DNA of 64,000 nt from Comamonadaceae bacterium (GTDB lineage: Bacteria > Pseudomonadota > Gammaproteobacteria > Burkholderiales > Burkholderiaceae_C), in assembly GCA_947478725.1 (NCBI GenBank), contig CANJWZ010000011.1, positions 1 through 64,000 of the forward strand, given 5' to 3'. Shown here piece after piece: positions 34,888-43,348 of this stretch. The notes under the pieces were generated by a model. That model ran no database searches and was not told the origin of the DNA. It was given only the letters and a program-made list of their open reading frames with translations. The position numbers were made by a program, and so were the translations under genes. The number at the start of each line of letters is the position of its first letter. Within the stretch, counting starts at the first letter, position 1.

Positions 34888-35865
34888 TCAAACGCGCCGT
34901 TGTGCGAAATAAAACCATTCCTGGCCGACTTCACCGCGTGGATTGGGAAAGACCACAAAGCCATCGCCCTGTGCTTTCACCTCGGCACCGTCATGCCGCA
35001 CGCCAATCACATCGCCGGCTGTCACCGCGTCAAAGCTGCGCCACTCTCTGCTGAAGGTGTCGCCAGCATGCGCTTTGTCGGTCACGTCGATCAGCCGCAA
35101 TATTTCTGGCGTGGTGTTCGGGGCTGAGGGTTGTGCATGGGTGATGCCCAGCAGGCCCAAGGCCTGCAAAATCGCATGCCGCGCTACGCTGATGCCAGCC
35201 GGGTCATCGTGCTGGCCGCATTCCAGCGTCACGGCATAGCCGCCGCGTGAGCGCATGTATTCGGTGGTGCCGACGCCGTAGTTGGGGTTGGTCACCAGTG
35301 TTTGCGAGCGTGCACTGATGTTGTCAGCTGCTGCGGCAGCGCGCCGCTGCACACCGCGTGCATAGGTGTCCAGCCAGCCCTCAACAATGCGCGGCGCGCC
35401 GGTGTGCAGGGCCAACTGCATTTCTTCTGCGGCCAGTGCAAAAGGTTCTAGAGTGCCTGTGTTGTTCTGCGGGCCTATCATCACAAACGGCGCGCCGCCG
35501 GTGTGAAACGAATGCAAGTCGAGCAGCACATCATGCGTATCGAGCAGCGGGCACAGCACATTCGCCAGCCGGTCCTCAAAGTCTTGCGGAATGGCACTGG
35601 GGGCCATGTTGCGGTTCAGGTTGCGATCACCAAAGCGCCGCTTGAGCTGGTACGCCAACGGGTTGGCGATGGGTACAAACGTGACCGAGCCGCGTTCAAT
35701 CGCCAAACGGCCGCAGTCGATATCGCTCAATAGCTGCATGATGGCCTGCGTGCCGCAAATCTCGTTGCCATGCACAGCGCCCAGCACCAGCAGCGCCGGG
35801 CCGGGGGCCAGGCCATGAAAAGTGTGGGTGCGCAAGTGGGTCGGGATGTTTGGCTGATCAGTCAT
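34888..35865 (-). CDS. Succinylglutamate desuccinylase/aspartoacylase (AstE/AspA) family protein
   Basis: 325 residues from ATG 35865 (an ATG at 35883 adds six). The zinc carboxypeptidase core is visible: LGAVHGNEICGTQAIMQL with the His and Glu ligands (near residues 33-37), NRNMAPSAIPQDFEDRLANV with the Arg pair, and DLHSFHTGGAPFVMIG with the third ligand (near 115). It would hydrolyse an N-acyl amino acid or similar amide in the cytoplasm. Substrate unknown; no arginine catabolism genes are near. It is divergent from the ABC transporter ATPase with a 41 bp gap. Confidence 0.87.
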   Translation of the reverse strand: MTDQPNIPTHLRTHTFHGLAPGPALLVLGAVHGNEICGTQAIMQLLSDIDCGRLAIERGSVTFVPIANPLAYQLKRRFGDRNLNRNMAPSAIPQDFEDRLANVLCPLLDTHDVLLDLHSFHTGGAPFVMIGPQNNTGTLEPFALAAEEMQLALHTGAPRIVEGWLDTYARGVQRRAAAAADNISARSQTLVTNPNYGVGTTEYMRSRGGYAVTLECGQHDDPAGISVARHAILQALGLLGITHAQPSAPNTTPEILRLIDVTDKAHAGDTFSREWRSFDAVTAGDVIGVRHDGAEVKAQGDGFVVFPNPRGEVGQEWFYFAQRRV

Positions 35866-35906
35866 GGTTTGTTTATACCGCATGCGAGTGCGTCTACACT
35901 TTTAAA

Positions 35907-36587
35907 ATGATCACCACACGGCAACTCGCCTACCAGTACGCCAACGGGCCAGAGATCAGGTTTGAAGACCTTGACGTGCCGCAGGGTGACGTGCTGTTGC
36001 TCACAGGCGCATCCGGTTCAGGCAAGTCGACCTGGCTGGCGCTGGCTGCTGGCTTGCTGCAAGCCAGCAGCGGCAGTATCACCGTCGCCGGGCAAGCCTT
36101 GAGGCGACTCAACAAGGTGCGAAGCGACGCATGGCGTGCCGAAGCGATTGGTTTTTTGCCACAAAAGCTGCATTTGAGTGCTGCGCTGAGCGTGCATGGC
36201 AACCTGGCGCTGGCGCAGTGGGCAGCGGGGCGAAAAACCGACGACAAAAGCATCCCAAAGGCGCTGACCGCGCTGGGTGTGCAGAACCTGGCACAGCGCA
36301 GGCCGTCACAGTTGTCAGGCGGGCAGGCCCAGCGGGTGGCGCTGGCGCGGGCAGTCCTGCTGGAGCCGCGGGTGATTCTGGCGGACGAGCCCACTGCCAG
36401 TTTGGACGATGAAGCTTGCGCAGCAGCACTGGTGCTGCTGATGGCCACAGCAGAGCGCTTGAATGCCACGCTGGTGGTGGCGACCCATGATTCGCGGGTC
36501 AAAAAGCACCTGGAAGCCGGTTCCAGATCATTTTTAAGTGTTGAATTGGTCCCTGAGCCAATAGATATATGTTCGGGTAGCTCCTGA
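35907..36587 (+). CDS. ABC transporter ATP-binding protein (LolD/MacB-like, zinc cluster)
   Basis: 226 residues from ATG 35907 (frame open to 35850). Walker A TGASGSGKST is near residues 33-42, the signature LSGGQAQRVALARA near 136-149, Walker B VILADEPTASLD near 156-167 and the H-loop VVATHD near 190. The last 15 or so residues (LVPEPIDICSGSS) come from a dispersed repeat. It pairs with the FtsX-like permease that follows. Together with the DUF3299 gene and a ZnuD-like receptor the arrangement recalls the Pseudomonas Zrm (PA4063-PA4066) zinc-responsive system. Confidence 0.92.
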   Translation: MITTRQLAYQYANGPEIRFEDLDVPQGDVLLLTGASGSGKSTWLALAAGLLQASSGSITVAGQALRRLNKVRSDAWRAEAIGFLPQKLHLSAALSVHGNLALAQWAAGRKTDDKSIPKALTALGVQNLAQRRPSQLSGGQAQRVALARAVLLEPRVILADEPTASLDDEACAAALVLLMATAERLNATLVVATHDSRVKKHLEAGSRSFLSVELVPEPIDICSGSS

Positions 36588-36596
36588 ATGTATAGC
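36526..36596 (-). repeat. Dispersed GCTAT-ATAGC element, copy at the end of the ABC ATPase gene
   Basis: Read on the minus strand it runs GCTATACATTCAGGAGCTAC, then ATATCTATTGGCTCAGGG and ends near ACTTAAAAA. It overlaps the stop codon at 36585-36587 and codes for the ATPase C-terminal tail. Confidence 0.65.
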
Positions 36597-36619
36597 TGGT
36601 CATTGTCGCGGAAGGTGTC

Positions 36620-37822
36620 ATGAAAACCATTGCCCTGTCCTGGCACTATCTGTGGTCTAGGCCGCTGGCTGCCAGTTTGAACCTGTTGCTGCTCGCGCTG
36701 GGTTTGGCGTCGATCACTTTTGTGCTGCTGGTCAGCCAGCAGATCAGCCGTGCGTTTGAACGTGACCTGGCCGGTATTGACGCGGTCGTAGGCGCCAAAG
36801 GCAGCCCGATGCAACTGATTTTGTCTGGCGTGTTTCACCTGGACGCTCCCACCGGCAACGTGCCGCTGGCGGCCATCAACGCCCTCGGGCAAAATCCGCA
36901 GGTGGCCAAACTGATTCCCATCAGCTTGGGGGACAACTTTCGCGGCTTTCGTATTGTTGGCACGTCCCTTGGCTATATCCAGCACTACAACGCACAACTG
37001 GCCAGCGGCGCGCTATGGGCCAAGCCCATGCAGGCCGTGATCGGCAGCCAGGTGGCACGGCAAACCGGTTTGAAAGTGGGCGACAGCTTTGCGGGCAGCC
37101 ACGGTTTGGGTAGCGGTGGCGAAAGCCATGGGCAACTGGCCTACACGGTGGTAGGCGTGCTGGCAGCCAACGGCTCGGTGCTTGACCGCCTGGTGTTAAC
37201 GGCAACAGAATCGGTCTGGGCTGTGCATGAAACCGAGACCGCGCTGGATGCCGGGGACCAGAAAATTCTCGAAGAAGAACGTGAGCTGACGCTTGCGCTG
37301 ATTCAATACAAAACGCCTCTGGCGGCCGTCACGTTTCCGCGCTTTGTCAACACGACCACAGAAATGCAGGCCGCTGCGCCAGCGCTAGAGATCACCCGCT
37401 TGCTCGGCATGATTGGCGTGGGAACCGATGTGCTCAAAGCCTTGTCTGGAGTGCTCCTGCTGACGGCGGGTTTGAGTGTTTTTGTTGCCCTGTTGAGCGC
37501 CGTGCGCGAGCGTCGTGCCGACCTGGCCCTGCTGCGCATGCTGGGCGCGCCACCTCGCAAGATTGCCGGACTGCTGCTGTGTGAAGCACTGTGGCTGTCA
37601 TTGCTGGCGTGTACATTAGGCGTTGCCGCGGGGCAGGGCTTGATGGCCCTGACCGCGTGGGCGCTTGAGACTGAGAAATCTGTCTTGATCGGTGCGCTGG
37701 TCTGGCCGGTTGAACTGTGGGTGGTGCCTCTGTTGGCCATGGGTGTTGCGCTGGCCGCCAGTGCGATGCCTGCCTGGGAGGCTTATCGCGTCAGTGTGTT
37801 TGAACTTCTTCAATCCAGGTAG
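36620..37822 (+). CDS. FtsX-like ABC transporter permease (zinc cluster)
   Basis: 400 residues with four predicted membrane spans: one near the N-terminus (about 16-38, LNLLLLALGLASITFVLLVS) and three in the last 150 residues (near 272-295, 320-345 and 365-385). A large periplasmic domain lies between. The C-terminal FtsX/MacB domain holds AVRERRADLALLRMLGAPPR. GGAAGG precedes the ATG. It forms a transporter or mechanotransmission complex with the ATPase at 35907; such type VII ABC systems do not usually pump substrate across the membrane by themselves. Confidence 0.92.
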   Translation: MKTIALSWHYLWSRPLAASLNLLLLALGLASITFVLLVSQQISRAFERDLAGIDAVVGAKGSPMQLILSGVFHLDAPTGNVPLAAINALGQNPQVAKLIPISLGDNFRGFRIVGTSLGYIQHYNAQLASGALWAKPMQAVIGSQVARQTGLKVGDSFAGSHGLGSGGESHGQLAYTVVGVLAANGSVLDRLVLTATESVWAVHETETALDAGDQKILEEERELTLALIQYKTPLAAVTFPRFVNTTTEMQAAAPALEITRLLGMIGVGTDVLKALSGVLLLTAGLSVFVALLSAVRERRADLALLRMLGAPPRKIAGLLLCEALWLSLLACTLGVAAGQGLMALTAWALETEKSVLIGALVWPVELWVVPLLAMGVALAASAMPAWEAYRVSVFELLQSR

Positions 37823-37838
37823 GCTAAAGAAACGTAGT

Positions 37839-38078
37839 ATGAAAAAATATTTATTGATGGCAGCTCTTTTTGCGGGCAATGCTTTTGCCGCACCAGCACA
37901 CTCCGACAAGGAAACAAAGGACGACATTGCCCGCCACCGAGCAATGGCTGCCGCCCACGAAGGCGCTGCTAAGTGCCTGGAGTCAGGCAAAAAAGCCGAC
38001 GTTTGCGAGAAGGAACTTCAGGCCGCCTGCAAGGGCCTTGCCGTAGGCAAATACTGCGGCATGAAACACGTACATTGA
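37839..38078 (+). CDS. Small secreted four-cysteine protein
   Basis: 79 residues. A clear Sec signal peptide (MKKYLLMAALFAGNAFA, cleavage before APAHSD) leaves a mature protein of about 62 residues with cysteines in KCLESGKKADVC, ACKGLAVGKYCG and several His (HSD, HRAMAAAHEG, KHVH), a composition suited to disulfides or metal binding. I do not recognise a family. It lies 16 bp after the permease and upstream of the DUF3299 gene, so a periplasmic role in metal handling is inferred from context. Confidence 0.75.
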   Translation: MKKYLLMAALFAGNAFAAPAHSDKETKDDIARHRAMAAAHEGAAKCLESGKKADVCEKELQAACKGLAVGKYCGMKHVH

Positions 38079-38133
38079 GAAAGATGGCTAACAAGGGCAA
38101 AATCAAAGTTGTGTTTGTTTTCAGGAGCAGGTG

Positions 38134-38655
38134 ATGAAAGCTGGTTTTAAAGTGTGGCTGCTGATCATGGGCACGGCCTTGTCGATGGTGCTTGCGCCAA
38201 GCGGAGCCCAAACCTTGCCCTCATCCCCGGCTGCGCCACCAGGCTCCGGCCCCGGCGTTCATGGCGCAGGTAGCCCGTTTGCACCGCTGCAAGCGCGCAA
38301 TGATGTGATTGCCTGGTCGGTGCTGACCGATGTCAAAACCAGGACTGAAAAAAACCGCATCGTGCCAGTCTTCAATGCCAGCCAAACGGCTTTAAACCAG
38401 AAAACCCAGCGTATTCAGGGCTTCATGATGCCGCTGGAGCCAGGCGAAAAGCAGCGCCATTTCCTGCTCTCGTCGGTGCCCTTGTCCTGCTCCTTTTGCG
38501 CTCCCGGTGGGCCTGAAAGCATGGTGGAAGTACGCACCAAAACCCCCGTCAGATACGGCATGGAGCCAGTGGTGGTTGAGGGTAAGTTTTTGGTCCTCAA
38601 CGACGATTCATATGGCTTGTATTACCGCATGACAGACGCAACGCCGATAAACTAA
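38134..38655 (+). CDS. DUF3299 family exported protein
   Basis: 173 residues from ATG 38134 with AGGAG six bases upstream. A signal peptide ends near SGAQ, followed by a Pro/Gly-rich linker and the DUF3299 core: ARNDVIAWSVL, GFMMPLEPGEKQRHFLLSSV, LSCSFCAPGGPESMVEV (two Cys) and a C-terminal VVVEGKFLVLNDD. The family is found beside FtsX-type ABC genes in zinc-regulated loci (PA4066 in Pseudomonas). The exact role is not known; it is probably periplasmic and metal related. Confidence 0.88.
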   Translation: MKAGFKVWLLIMGTALSMVLAPSGAQTLPSSPAAPPGSGPGVHGAGSPFAPLQARNDVIAWSVLTDVKTRTEKNRIVPVFNASQTALNQKTQRIQGFMMPLEPGEKQRHFLLSSVPLSCSFCAPGGPESMVEVRTKTPVRYGMEPVVVEGKFLVLNDDSYGLYYRMTDATPIN

Positions 38656-38660
38656 ATCGC

Positions 38661-39071
38661 ATGTCCGGCCTTTCTCTGACGTCGCCATTGTCTGCAAGTC
38701 AAAGCCGTCTTCGGCTCTGGGTGCGGCTGCTGCTGTCGGCTTTGGCGATGGTGGTTTTGCTGTCTCAATCACTGGGCCAGTTGCATGCCATCAAGCATGG
38801 TGGGCTGGACAATCCTTCGCTTGCGACGGCCGGACATGTTGCCCATGAATCGCATGATGACGGTAGCTTTTTAGAGCAGCTTTTTTCGTCTCACAACAAC
38901 ACAGACTGCCGCCTGTATGACCAGTTTCGGGACAGCCATGCCTTGCCCAGCGTGGCCTTGATGCTGTTCCCGACGGTTTTGCCATCGCTGCTGGTGGCTA
39001 TTTTTGCAGGCGAAGCACTTGCCCGCTGGGCCGCGCTGTTTGACGCACGCGGCCCGCCTTTGACTTTTTGA
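38661..39071 (+). CDS. Histidine-rich membrane protein of unknown function (zinc cluster)
   Basis: 136 residues with a membrane span at about 20-42 and another at about 95-117. The stretch between them is rich in metal ligands: QLHAIKHGG, HVAHESHDD, SSHNNTDCRLYDQFRDSHA. I recognise this type of protein from positions next to metal-related TonB receptors but cannot name a family with certainty. It starts 5 bp after the DUF3299 stop and 72 bp before the ZnuD-like receptor. The likely role is binding zinc at the periplasmic face. Confidence 0.75.
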   Translation: MSGLSLTSPLSASQSRLRLWVRLLLSALAMVVLLSQSLGQLHAIKHGGLDNPSLATAGHVAHESHDDGSFLEQLFSSHNNTDCRLYDQFRDSHALPSVALMLFPTVLPSLLVAIFAGEALARWAALFDARGPPLTF

Positions 39072-39143
39072 ATCTCCCCCCTTTGCGCCGCGCTGGCCTT
39101 CACAGGCTGGCGTGGCACGTTTTCAGATTCAAAAAGGCAACCC

Positions 39144-41264
39144 ATGTTCTCTCGTTTTTCAAACACAGCCATTCGGCTGGCTGCGCTGTCGTTTATGGCA
39201 GCGCAGCACACCGGTCTGCTGGCCCAAGCATCCAGTTCTGCGCCAAGCGCTGCACTCAAAGAAATCACCATCACCGGCAACCCGCTGGGCGCTACTGATC
39301 TTGTAGCACCAGCAGCACAATATTCGGGCGAAGGACTGTTGTTACGCTCCAAGACGACATTGGGGGAAACGCTGGACGGCACGCCCGGTGTCAGCAGCAC
39401 CTACTTTGGGCCCAACGCCAGTCGCCCGATTATTCGCGGGCAAGACGGTGACCGCATCCGCATTCTGAACAACGGCGGTGCACTGCAGGATGCGTCCAAC
39501 CTGAGCTACGACCATTCGGTTGCCGCAGACCCACTGAGCATCGAACGCATCGAAGTGCTGCGTGGGCCAGGCGCTTTGCAATACGGCGGCAGCGCCGTGG
39601 GCGGCGTGGTCAATGTGATTGACAACCGCATTCCACGCGAAGCGCTGTTTGATGAAAAGGGTGGCGTGGGCGGCAAAACAGACCTGGGCATCGCCACCGG
39701 CAACAAAGAAAAAAGCGCGGGCGTCTTGCTGGAAGCAGGTAACAACCGCTACGCCATCCATGTTGATACGATGAATCGGGATACCAAAGATGTGAGCGTG
39801 CCGATCAATATCGTGTGCAAGCGGACCGCTGGTACTTACACGGCCCGAAGCATTTGCAATTCCGCCAGCAAGATCAGCAGCACGGCACTGGGTGGCTCGG
39901 TCTTTTTTGACCATGGGTACCTCGGCGCTTCTGTCAGTGGTTACCGTAGCAACTATGGCACCGTGGCAGAGCCCAACGTCAACATTGGCATGAAGTCTGA
40001 CCGCTTTGCGCTCGAAGGGGAAGTCAAAAACCTGACTGGCCTGATTCAAAGCGTCAAAGGCCAATATAGCAAGGCCGACTACACCCATACAGAATTCACC
40101 AATACCGTTCCAGGCACCGTGTTTAAAAACAGGGGCAGTGATGTGAGACTGGAAGCGCGGCACGCCAGGCTTGGCAATTTTGAGGGGCTGGTCGGCGTCC
40201 AAATGGATGACGCCCGCTTCTCAGCCGATGGCGATGAGGCTTTTTCGCCGCACAGCCGCACGCGCCAAAACGCGCTGTTCGCCTATGAGGAATACAAAAC
40301 ATCCTGGGGCAAGCTGACCTTTGGCGGACGAACCGAATCTGTCAGGGTGGAGTCACTCGGCAACCCCAATCCGGCGCTGGCCAAGTTTGTGCCCGGCCAA
40401 CGCAATTTCAGGCCGTCAAGCTACGCGCTGGGCAGCTTGTGGAATGTGGCTCCAGCGTGGCAACTGACAGGCAATGCAGCCTACACCGAGCGCGCACCCA
40501 AGGACTACGAACTGTTTGCCAATGGGCCGCACATTGCCACCCGCGCCTACGAGCTTGGTGACAACACATTGGCCATGGAAAAAGCAACTCAGTTTGATGT
40601 TGGCCTGGCCTGGAAGTCTGCCTTCAATACCTTCGCCTTCAGCGCTTACCAAAGCAACTTTAAAAACTACATTGGTCTGGTCCAGTCAGCCGGTGTCAGG
40701 CGTAACCAGTCAGACGGTGAAGTCAACCCGGTAGACGACCCTGCAAATCCAGGCTTTTCGCAGGCAACAGGGGCAACTTTCAGCCCGCTGAATGAATTTC
40801 GTTATCTGCAAACGCGGGCCAGATTTACCGGGTTTGAAACCAGTGGAAATATTCGTCTGACAGACGGCGCAGCGCCAATTGACCTGGCCTTGCGCGCTGA
40901 TAGGGTGAAGGCAAGCAACTTGAACAGCGGTCAGCCCTTGTCGCGCATTCCGCCGATGCGCCTGGGCGCGACCTTGAAATATGCCAGCGGCCCGTTTGGT
41001 GCCAATCTCGGCGTTGACTATTCAGCAGCGCAAAAGTCGGTGCCCACAGGGGACCAGGCAACGGCGGCCAATACCCGCTGGAACGCCGGCGCGTCTTACC
41101 GAATGAAAACCGGCCCCGCCAGTTTGCTGTGGTACGCGCGGCTGGACAACATCACCAACAAGCTGGCTTACAGCTCGACATCAGTCCTGACGACGACAGC
41201 TTTCCCAAATGCGCCACCATTGCCGGGGCGGAGTTTGAAGGTGGGTTTGCAGGCCAGTTTTTGA
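39144..41264 (+). CDS. TonB-dependent receptor, ZnuD-like (probable zinc uptake)
   Basis: 706 residues. A signal peptide (cleavage near GLLAQASS) is followed by the plug domain: TLGETLDGTPGVSSTYFGPN, ASRPIIRGQDGDRIRILNNG, and IERIEVLRGPGALQYGGSAVGGVVNVIDNRIP. The pattern ASRPIIRGxDGxRIRxLxNG with GGVVNVIDNRIP and two Cys in loop 2 (VCKRTAGTY and SICNS) is that of the ZnuD/TdfJ group. It ends in LKVGLQASF, a normal beta-barrel C-terminus. It takes up a ligand, probably zinc or heme, through the outer membrane with TonB energy. Its placement after the DUF3299/ABC genes supports zinc. Confidence 0.9.
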   Translation: MFSRFSNTAIRLAALSFMAAQHTGLLAQASSSAPSAALKEITITGNPLGATDLVAPAAQYSGEGLLLRSKTTLGETLDGTPGVSSTYFGPNASRPIIRGQDGDRIRILNNGGALQDASNLSYDHSVAADPLSIERIEVLRGPGALQYGGSAVGGVVNVIDNRIPREALFDEKGGVGGKTDLGIATGNKEKSAGVLLEAGNNRYAIHVDTMNRDTKDVSVPINIVCKRTAGTYTARSICNSASKISSTALGGSVFFDHGYLGASVSGYRSNYGTVAEPNVNIGMKSDRFALEGEVKNLTGLIQSVKGQYSKADYTHTEFTNTVPGTVFKNRGSDVRLEARHARLGNFEGLVGVQMDDARFSADGDEAFSPHSRTRQNALFAYEEYKTSWGKLTFGGRTESVRVESLGNPNPALAKFVPGQRNFRPSSYALGSLWNVAPAWQLTGNAAYTERAPKDYELFANGPHIATRAYELGDNTLAMEKATQFDVGLAWKSAFNTFAFSAYQSNFKNYIGLVQSAGVRRNQSDGEVNPVDDPANPGFSQATGATFSPLNEFRYLQTRARFTGFETSGNIRLTDGAAPIDLALRADRVKASNLNSGQPLSRIPPMRLGATLKYASGPFGANLGVDYSAAQKSVPTGDQATAANTRWNAGASYRMKTGPASLLWYARLDNITNKLAYSSTSVLTTTAFPNAPPLPGRSLKVGLQASF

Positions 41265-41610
41265 TGGATGATTCATGTCTGTTTAACTGACAGGTGGGCG
41301 GCTGGCCCAAGGCAAAGATGGTTCTTTAAGCCTGCTAGCAACACAGCCATGCCACCCCTTCAGTCCCTGCAATCATTGCCTCTATCCGTTCAGACCATTG
41401 GCCTGTAGGCACTGCCTAATGTCTTGATGACCTTTGCCTGCTGGGGGGCGGTGTATTTTATTTTTCGTGGTGCTTGATGAGGAAATTGCAGCGCAAGATT
41501 GAAATTTAGTGGCGCCATAAAAGTAGGGCCGAAGGCGCAGCGGCCCCCTGGGGGCAGGGCGCGACACGATGTGAGCAACTGTGGGGGCCACGTACCCGGT
41601 TAAACTCCCA
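41265..41610. other. Gene-free stretch between the ZnuD-like receptor and the phosphate operon
   Basis: No gene is convincing here. Its right part is a copy of the GC-rich repeat (41511-41592). Open frames on the minus strand in this stretch cross the repeat and show no family signature. I see no good terminator for the receptor gene. Confidence 0.45.
41511..41592 (-). repeat. GC-rich dispersed repeat upstream of the Pho box
   Basis: Read on the minus strand: GGCCCCCACAG, then GCGCCCTGCCCCCAGGGGGC and CGCTGCGCCTTCGGCCC. It matches the order of the copy inside thrC, including the CCGCTGCGCCT block. Confidence 0.65.
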
Positions 41611-41611
41611 A

Positions 41612-41640
41612 CAGTCATAAATTTGTCATATTTCTGACGT
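41612..41640 (+). promoter_or_regulatory. PhoB binding site (Pho box) upstream of the Pit operon
   Basis: CAGTCAT-AAAT-TTGTCAT-ATTT-CTGACGT: three heptamers at 11 bp spacing, the standard PhoB tandem arrangement. It ends 19 bp before the start of the accessory gene at 41660. PhoB activation or repression under phosphate limitation is expected. Confidence 0.7.
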
Positions 41641-41659
41641 ATCCCAACGAGGAGACCGA

Positions 41660-42307
41660 ATGTTGTTTGGCAAGCTGCTGCCGCGTGAAGGCAATTTTTT
41701 TGAGATGTTCAATCAGCATGCAGGCTATATCGTTGAGGCGGCCAATGCTTTTTCCAGCATGGTCGCCAACTACAGCGATCTTGAAAAACGCGAAGCCTAC
41801 AACCGTGAAGTTGACAACGCCGAACGCTCTGCCGACCGCATCACGCACGAAGTCAACCGCACGCTGCACAAGACGTTCATCACGCCGATTGACCGCGAGC
41901 AAATTCACAAGCTGATCAACACCATGGACGATGTGGCCGACCTGATCCAGGATTCGGCTGAAACCATGGCGCTGTATGACGTGCGCAAGATGAATGACGA
42001 TATCGTGCGGCTGACGGAACTGTTCGTGAAATGTTGCTTGCGCCTCAAGCACGCCGTGTCTTTGCTGGCCAATGTGAGCCAGGCCGATAGCGCCGAAGCA
42101 GCGCTGAAAACCTGCGAAGAAATTGACAAGCTTGAATCAGATGCAGACCATGTGATGCGGTCGGCCATGAGCCGCTTGTTCCGCGAAGAGCCGGATGTGC
42201 GCGAAGTGATCAAGCTCAAGGCGGTTTATGAGCTGCTGGAGACGATCACTGACAAATGTGAGGATGTTGCCAACCTGATTGAGGGCGTGGTCCTCGAAAA
42301 CTCCTGA
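41660..42307 (+). CDS. PhoU-like DUF47 family protein (Pit accessory protein)
   Basis: 215 residues, almost all helical, with the family blocks MLFGKLLPREGNFFEMFNQH, DNAERSADRITHEVNRTLHK, TFITPIDREQIHKLINTMDD and DKLESDADHVMRSAMSRLF. DUF47 proteins resemble PhoU and are thought to regulate the adjacent Pit transporter, with acidic residues that bind metals. GAGGAG precedes ATG 41660. The Pit gene starts 18 bp after its stop. Confidence 0.92.
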   Translation: MLFGKLLPREGNFFEMFNQHAGYIVEAANAFSSMVANYSDLEKREAYNREVDNAERSADRITHEVNRTLHKTFITPIDREQIHKLINTMDDVADLIQDSAETMALYDVRKMNDDIVRLTELFVKCCLRLKHAVSLLANVSQADSAEAALKTCEEIDKLESDADHVMRSAMSRLFREEPDVREVIKLKAVYELLETITDKCEDVANLIEGVVLENS

Positions 42308-42325
42308 TCGCCGGTTAGTCTCTTA

Positions 42326-43336
42326 ATGCAAACTGCACAAACTGCGCTGTGGGTGGTCATCATGCTGGTGGTGCTGGCCATCGCGTTTGACTTCATGAAT
42401 GGCTTTCACGATGCTGCCAATTCGATTGCAACCGTGGTGTCAACGGGAGTTCTCAAGCCGGGGCAAGCAGTTTTGTTTGCTGCTTTTTTTAATTTCATCG
42501 CGATTTTCATCTTCCACTTAAGCGTTGCCGCAACGGTTGGCAAAGGCATTGTGCAGCCTGGTATTGTGGACACCCATGTGGTGTTTGGCGCTTTGACGGG
42601 AGCCATCACCTGGAATTTGTTGACCTGGTACTACGGTATCCCCAGCAGCTCATCACACGCGTTGATTGGCGGCATTGTGGGCGCGGTGATTGCCAAGGCG
42701 GGTGCTGCGGCATTGATCTCTAGCGGCATCATGAAAACGGTGGCGTTCATTTTTGTGTCGCCTTTGCTTGGGTTTTTGTTGGGTTCGCTCATGATGGTGG
42801 TCGTGGCCTGGGTCTGCAGGCGCGCAACGCCATCAAAAGTTGACAGATGGTTTCGCCGCTTGCAACTGGTGTCTGCCGGGGCTTACAGCCTGGGCCACGG
42901 CGGCAACGATGCACAAAAAACCATCGGCATCATCTGGATGCTGCTGATTGCCACGGGCTATGCCGCCAGCTCTGACAAAGCGCCCCCCACCTGGACGATC
43001 GTGAGCTGCTACATGGCCATTGCTGCGGGCACCATGTTTGGTGGCTGGCGGATTGTCAAAACCATGGGCCAAAAAATCACCAAGCTCAAGCCTGTGGGCG
43101 GCTTTTGCGCTGAAACGGGCGGCGCACTGACGCTGTTTTTGGCCACCGGTTTGGGCATTCCGGTGTCGACCACGCATACCATCACCGGTGCGATTGTGGG
43201 TGTGGGGTCCACCCAGCGCGCATCTGCGGTGCGCTGGGGTGTGGCAGGCAACATTGTCTGGGCCTGGATTTTTACGATTCCAGCTTCCGCGTTCGTCGCT
43301 GCTTTGGCTTACTGGATCAGCTGGCAAATTTTCTAG
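42326..43336 (+). CDS. pit: Inorganic phosphate transporter, Pit family
   Basis: 336 residues, about ten membrane spans. The duplicated Pit signature appears as FDFMNGFHDAANSIATVVST (about residues 21-40) and GAYSLGHGGNDAQKTIGIIW (about 190-209), with STTHTITGAIVGVGS near 275. It imports phosphate, as a metal-phosphate complex, driven by protons. The length matches the short bacterial Pit type. Its operon with DUF47 and the upstream Pho box suggest phosphate-dependent control. Confidence 0.94.
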   Translation: MQTAQTALWVVIMLVVLAIAFDFMNGFHDAANSIATVVSTGVLKPGQAVLFAAFFNFIAIFIFHLSVAATVGKGIVQPGIVDTHVVFGALTGAITWNLLTWYYGIPSSSSHALIGGIVGAVIAKAGAAALISSGIMKTVAFIFVSPLLGFLLGSLMMVVVAWVCRRATPSKVDRWFRRLQLVSAGAYSLGHGGNDAQKTIGIIWMLLIATGYAASSDKAPPTWTIVSCYMAIAAGTMFGGWRIVKTMGQKITKLKPVGGFCAETGGALTLFLATGLGIPVSTTHTITGAIVGVGSTQRASAVRWGVAGNIVWAWIFTIPASAFVAALAYWISWQIF

Positions 43337-43348
43337 GGACGCTCTTGC

